Of a stretch of DNA of 24,125 nucleotides, positions 22,361 to 24,125 are shown one piece after another. Each line of letters opens with the position of its first letter. Within the stretch, counting starts at the first letter, position 1. Source of the DNA: JBFGCT01 sp041581055 (lineage in GTDB: Bacteria; Actinomycetota; Acidimicrobiia; Acidimicrobiales; Ilumatobacteraceae); contig JBFGCT010000046.1 of assembly GCA_041581055.1 (NCBI GenBank), forward strand, positions 1-24,125. Direction: 5' to 3'. Both the position numbers and the translations under genes were made by a program. A model generated the notes under the pieces. The model saw only the letters and a list, made by a program, of their open reading frames with translations. It had not been told where the DNA came from and ran no database searches.

Positions 22361-22366
22361 TTCGGC

Positions 22367-23443
22367 GTGCGCCCTCCCAAGGACTTCTTCCGGCCGCTGG
22401 CGGTCGGGGCGCCCGAACCCGTCCGTGAGATCCCGTTCCGGCCGAGTCGGGTCATCCACTTCTTCCCGTCCTCGAACGAGAAGATGCGGGCCAAGGTCCC
22501 CGAGATCGCCCCGACGGTCGACATCTTGCTGGCCAACCTCGAAGACGGCGTCCGGGCCGACCACAAGGAGGCGGCCCGCGCCGGGCTGATCGAGGTGGCG
22601 CGCGCGGCCGACTTCGGCGACACCCAGTTCTGGACCCGCGTCAACAGCCTCGACTCGCCGTGGGGGCTCGACGACCTGACCGCGGCGGTGCTCGAGGCCG
22701 GCGACGCCCTCGACGTGGTCATGGTCCCCAAGGTCGAGGGGCCGGAGGACATCCACTACGTCGACCGGCTGCTCGCCCAGCTCGAGGCCAAGGCCGGGCT
22801 CGATCACCCGCTGCTCGTCCACGCCATCCTCGAGACGGCGCGCGGCGTGGCCAACGTCGAGGCGATCTGCGGCGCGTCGCCGCGGATGCAGGGGCTGTCG
22901 CTCGGGCCGGCCGACCTCGCCGCCAACCGCCGGATGAAGACGACCCGCGTCGGCGGCGGCCACCCCGGGTACCTCGTGCGCGAGGACCCGACCGAGACCG
23001 ACGCGGACGGGAACCCCGTCCTCGATGCCGACACCCGCGCCACCGCCCAGCAGGACCTGTGGCACTACACGATCGCGCGCATGGTCGACGCCTGCGTGAC
23101 CGCGGGCATCCTCCCCTACTACGGACCGTTCGGCGACATCTCCGACGGCGTCGGTTGCGAGGACCAGTTCCGCAACGCCTACCTGCTCGGTTGTGTCGGC
23201 GCCTGGTCGCTCCATCCGAGCCAGATCGCGATCGCGAAACGTGTGTTCTCGCCATCTGCTGATGCGGTTCGGCATGCCCGGCGCGTCGTCGAGGCGATGG
23301 GAGACGGCACCGGGGCGATCATGCTCGACGGCAAGATGGAGGACGACGCTTCCTGCAAGCAGTGCCAGGTCGTGCTGTCGCTCGCTCACGAGCTCGCGGC
23401 CCGCGACCCCGAGCTCGCCGCCCTGTACGGGATGGAGGGCTGA
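22367..23443 (+). CDS. mcl: L-malyl-CoA/beta-methylmalyl-CoA lyase, Chloroflexus type
   Basis: 358 residues, CitE/HpcH TIM-barrel family. Reversibly cleaves malyl-CoA to acetyl-CoA plus glyoxylate and beta-methylmalyl-CoA to propionyl-CoA plus glyoxylate; the Chloroflexus enzyme also splits citramalyl-CoA. From memory, nearly every block follows the Chloroflexus aurantiacus enzyme: KDFFRPLAVGAPEPVREIP, VIHFFPSSNEKMRAKVPEI, DFGDTQFWTRVNSLDSPWGL, MKTTRVGGGHPGY, QQDLWHYTIARMVD, YYGPFGDISD and LDGKMEDDASCKQ. The Mg-binding residues are Glu156 (HAILETARG) and Asp183 (GPADLAANR), spaced as in the Rhodobacter enzyme. The GTG at 22367 begins the conserved N-terminus exactly. Two nt after its stop the next CitE-like gene begins, so both are probably one transcript. 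Confidence 0.92.
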   Translation: MRPPKDFFRPLAVGAPEPVREIPFRPSRVIHFFPSSNEKMRAKVPEIAPTVDILLANLEDGVRADHKEAARAGLIEVARAADFGDTQFWTRVNSLDSPWGLDDLTAAVLEAGDALDVVMVPKVEGPEDIHYVDRLLAQLEAKAGLDHPLLVHAILETARGVANVEAICGASPRMQGLSLGPADLAANRRMKTTRVGGGHPGYLVREDPTETDADGNPVLDADTRATAQQDLWHYTIARMVDACVTAGILPYYGPFGDISDGVGCEDQFRNAYLLGCVGAWSLHPSQIAIAKRVFSPSADAVRHARRVVEAMGDGTGAIMLDGKMEDDASCKQCQVVLSLAHELAARDPELAALYGMEG

Positions 23444-23445
23444 CG

Positions 23446-24125
23446 ATGTCGCACGATCACCTCCGGCCGCGGCGCTCGGTGCTCTACATGCCGTCGTCGA
23501 ACGAGCGGGCCCTCGAGAAGGCTTCGAGCATCCCGTGTGACGCCCTGATCCTCGATCTGGAGGACGCCGTCGCACCCGACGCCAAGGAGCAGGCGCGCGC
23601 CAACGCTGTAGCGGCCGCGGGTTCGGGTGCGTACGCGCCCCGCGAGGTGACGATCCGCTGTAACGGTCTCGACACGCCGTGGGGTGTCGACGATCTCGAG
23701 GCCGCTGCGACGTCCGGCGCCGACGCGGTCGTCATCCCCAAGGTCGGATCGGTCGCGTACCTCGACGAGGTGGCCGGGCGGCTCGCCGACGCCGGCGCCC
23801 CGGCGGACCTCACGATCTGGGCGATGATCGAGACGCCGACCGCCATCCTCGACATCCGCCAGATCGCCGCCCACGAGCGCGTGAACGTGCTCGTGATGGG
23901 CAACAACGACCTCGCCAAGGAGCTTCGTACCGGCGTGCTGCCCGAGCGCACGCCACTGATCCCTGCCCTCGCGATGGCACTGCTCGGCGCACGCGAGGCT
24001 GGGAAGGTGATCCTCGACGGGGTGTACAACGACGTGCGCGATCCCGACGGCTTCCTCGCCGAGGCGCGTCAGGGCAAGGCGATGGGGTTCGACGGCAAGA
24101 CGCTCGTGCACCCGAGCCAGGTCGA
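23446..24125 (+). CDS. CitE-like aldolase/lyase, 3' end cut by window edge
   Basis: 226 complete codons are visible before the edge. It is an HpcH/HpaI-citrate lyase beta family TIM barrel acting on acyl-CoA thioesters (lyase, or malyl-CoA thioesterase in some members). Motifs read RRSVLYMPSSNERALEKA, LILDLEDAVAPDAKEQAR, IRCNGLDTPWG, VIPKVGS, metal ligands Glu129 (MIETPTAI) and Asp155 (GNNDLAKEL), and near the edge GFDGKTLVHPSQV. The GNNDL form differs from the GxxDLA of true malyl-CoA lyases, so the substrate may differ. It follows mcl by 2 nt and was probably co-expressed with it. Rhodobacter pairs a lyase (Mcl1) with a thioesterase (Mcl2) in the same pathway, a possible parallel, but assignment is open. 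Confidence 0.9.
   Translation, partial: MSHDHLRPRRSVLYMPSSNERALEKASSIPCDALILDLEDAVAPDAKEQARANAVAAAGSGAYAPREVTIRCNGLDTPWGVDDLEAAATSGADAVVIPKVGSVAYLDEVAGRLADAGAPADLTIWAMIETPTAILDIRQIAAHERVNVLVMGNNDLAKELRTGVLPERTPLIPALAMALLGAREAGKVILDGVYNDVRDPDGFLAEARQGKAMGFDGKTLVHPSQV

Noticed and set aside
21809..22366. N-terminal extension of the malyl-CoA lyase through the pseudogene, giving a 544-residue fusion
   Set aside because: The extension begins inside mutY in a wrong frame and crosses the reductase remnant. The lyase N-terminus matches the family from the GTG at 22367.

Overview
The window is GC-rich DNA, densely packed with genes on both strands and free of rRNA, tRNA, insertion-sequence or CRISPR signatures. 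It looks like the chromosome of a high-GC actinobacterium. Acidimicrobiia (Ilumatobacter-like) is my best guess, based on the actinobacterial ArsA/Get3-like ATPase pair, the short MutY, a DUF5317 protein, frequent GTG starts, apparent leaderless promoters and a Chloroflexus-type malyl-CoA lyase. The clade assignment is inference.

Layout. (1) 1-2220: a left-truncated acyl-CoA dehydrogenase (-), divergent from a LOG-family nucleotide hydrolase (+). (2) 2362-7646, envelope block: a membrane acyltransferase with an SGNH tail (+), a convergently overlapping GT39-like glycosyltransferase (-), and a divergent TAP-like alpha/beta-hydrolase lipoprotein (+). (3) 7753-12036: a small uncharacterised protein, then class I ribonucleotide reductase nrdA-nrdB behind a clear sigma-70-type promoter and a structured leader. 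nrdB ends in an imperfect tandem repeat that copies its own last codons. (4) 12045-16138: an HMG-CoA-lyase-family enzyme, a long perfect inverted repeat, two coupled ArsA/Get3-like ATPases and a beta-lactamase-fold serine hydrolase. (5) 19031-16012 (-): a 40-residue peptide gene, a membrane GGDEF-EAL protein and a DUF5317 membrane protein, apparently one operon. (6) 19245-24125 (+): a YbhN/LPG-synthase-like membrane protein, a MaoC hydratase, MutY, the remnant of a ketopantoate-reductase-like gene, a malyl-CoA/beta-methylmalyl-CoA lyase and a second CitE-like enzyme running off the right edge.

Functional themes. Acyl-CoA metabolism recurs: acyl-CoA dehydrogenase, HMG-CoA lyase, MaoC hydratase and two CitE/Mcl enzymes. 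Together these fit breakdown of branched-chain acids or mesaconyl-CoA/glyoxylate chemistry. nrdAB supplies deoxynucleotides, MutY repairs 8-oxoG:A mispairs, and the GGDEF-EAL protein turns over c-di-GMP. The observations I rate highest are the complementary loss of one Walker-A lysine in each paired ArsA-like ATPase, the 40-residue peptide gene with a hairpin leader ahead of the GGDEF-EAL gene, the collapsed ketopantoate-reductase gene beside mcl, and repeated TAnnnT boxes 6-9 nt ahead of start codons. I do not see a complete, clearly new multi-gene defence or biosynthetic system.
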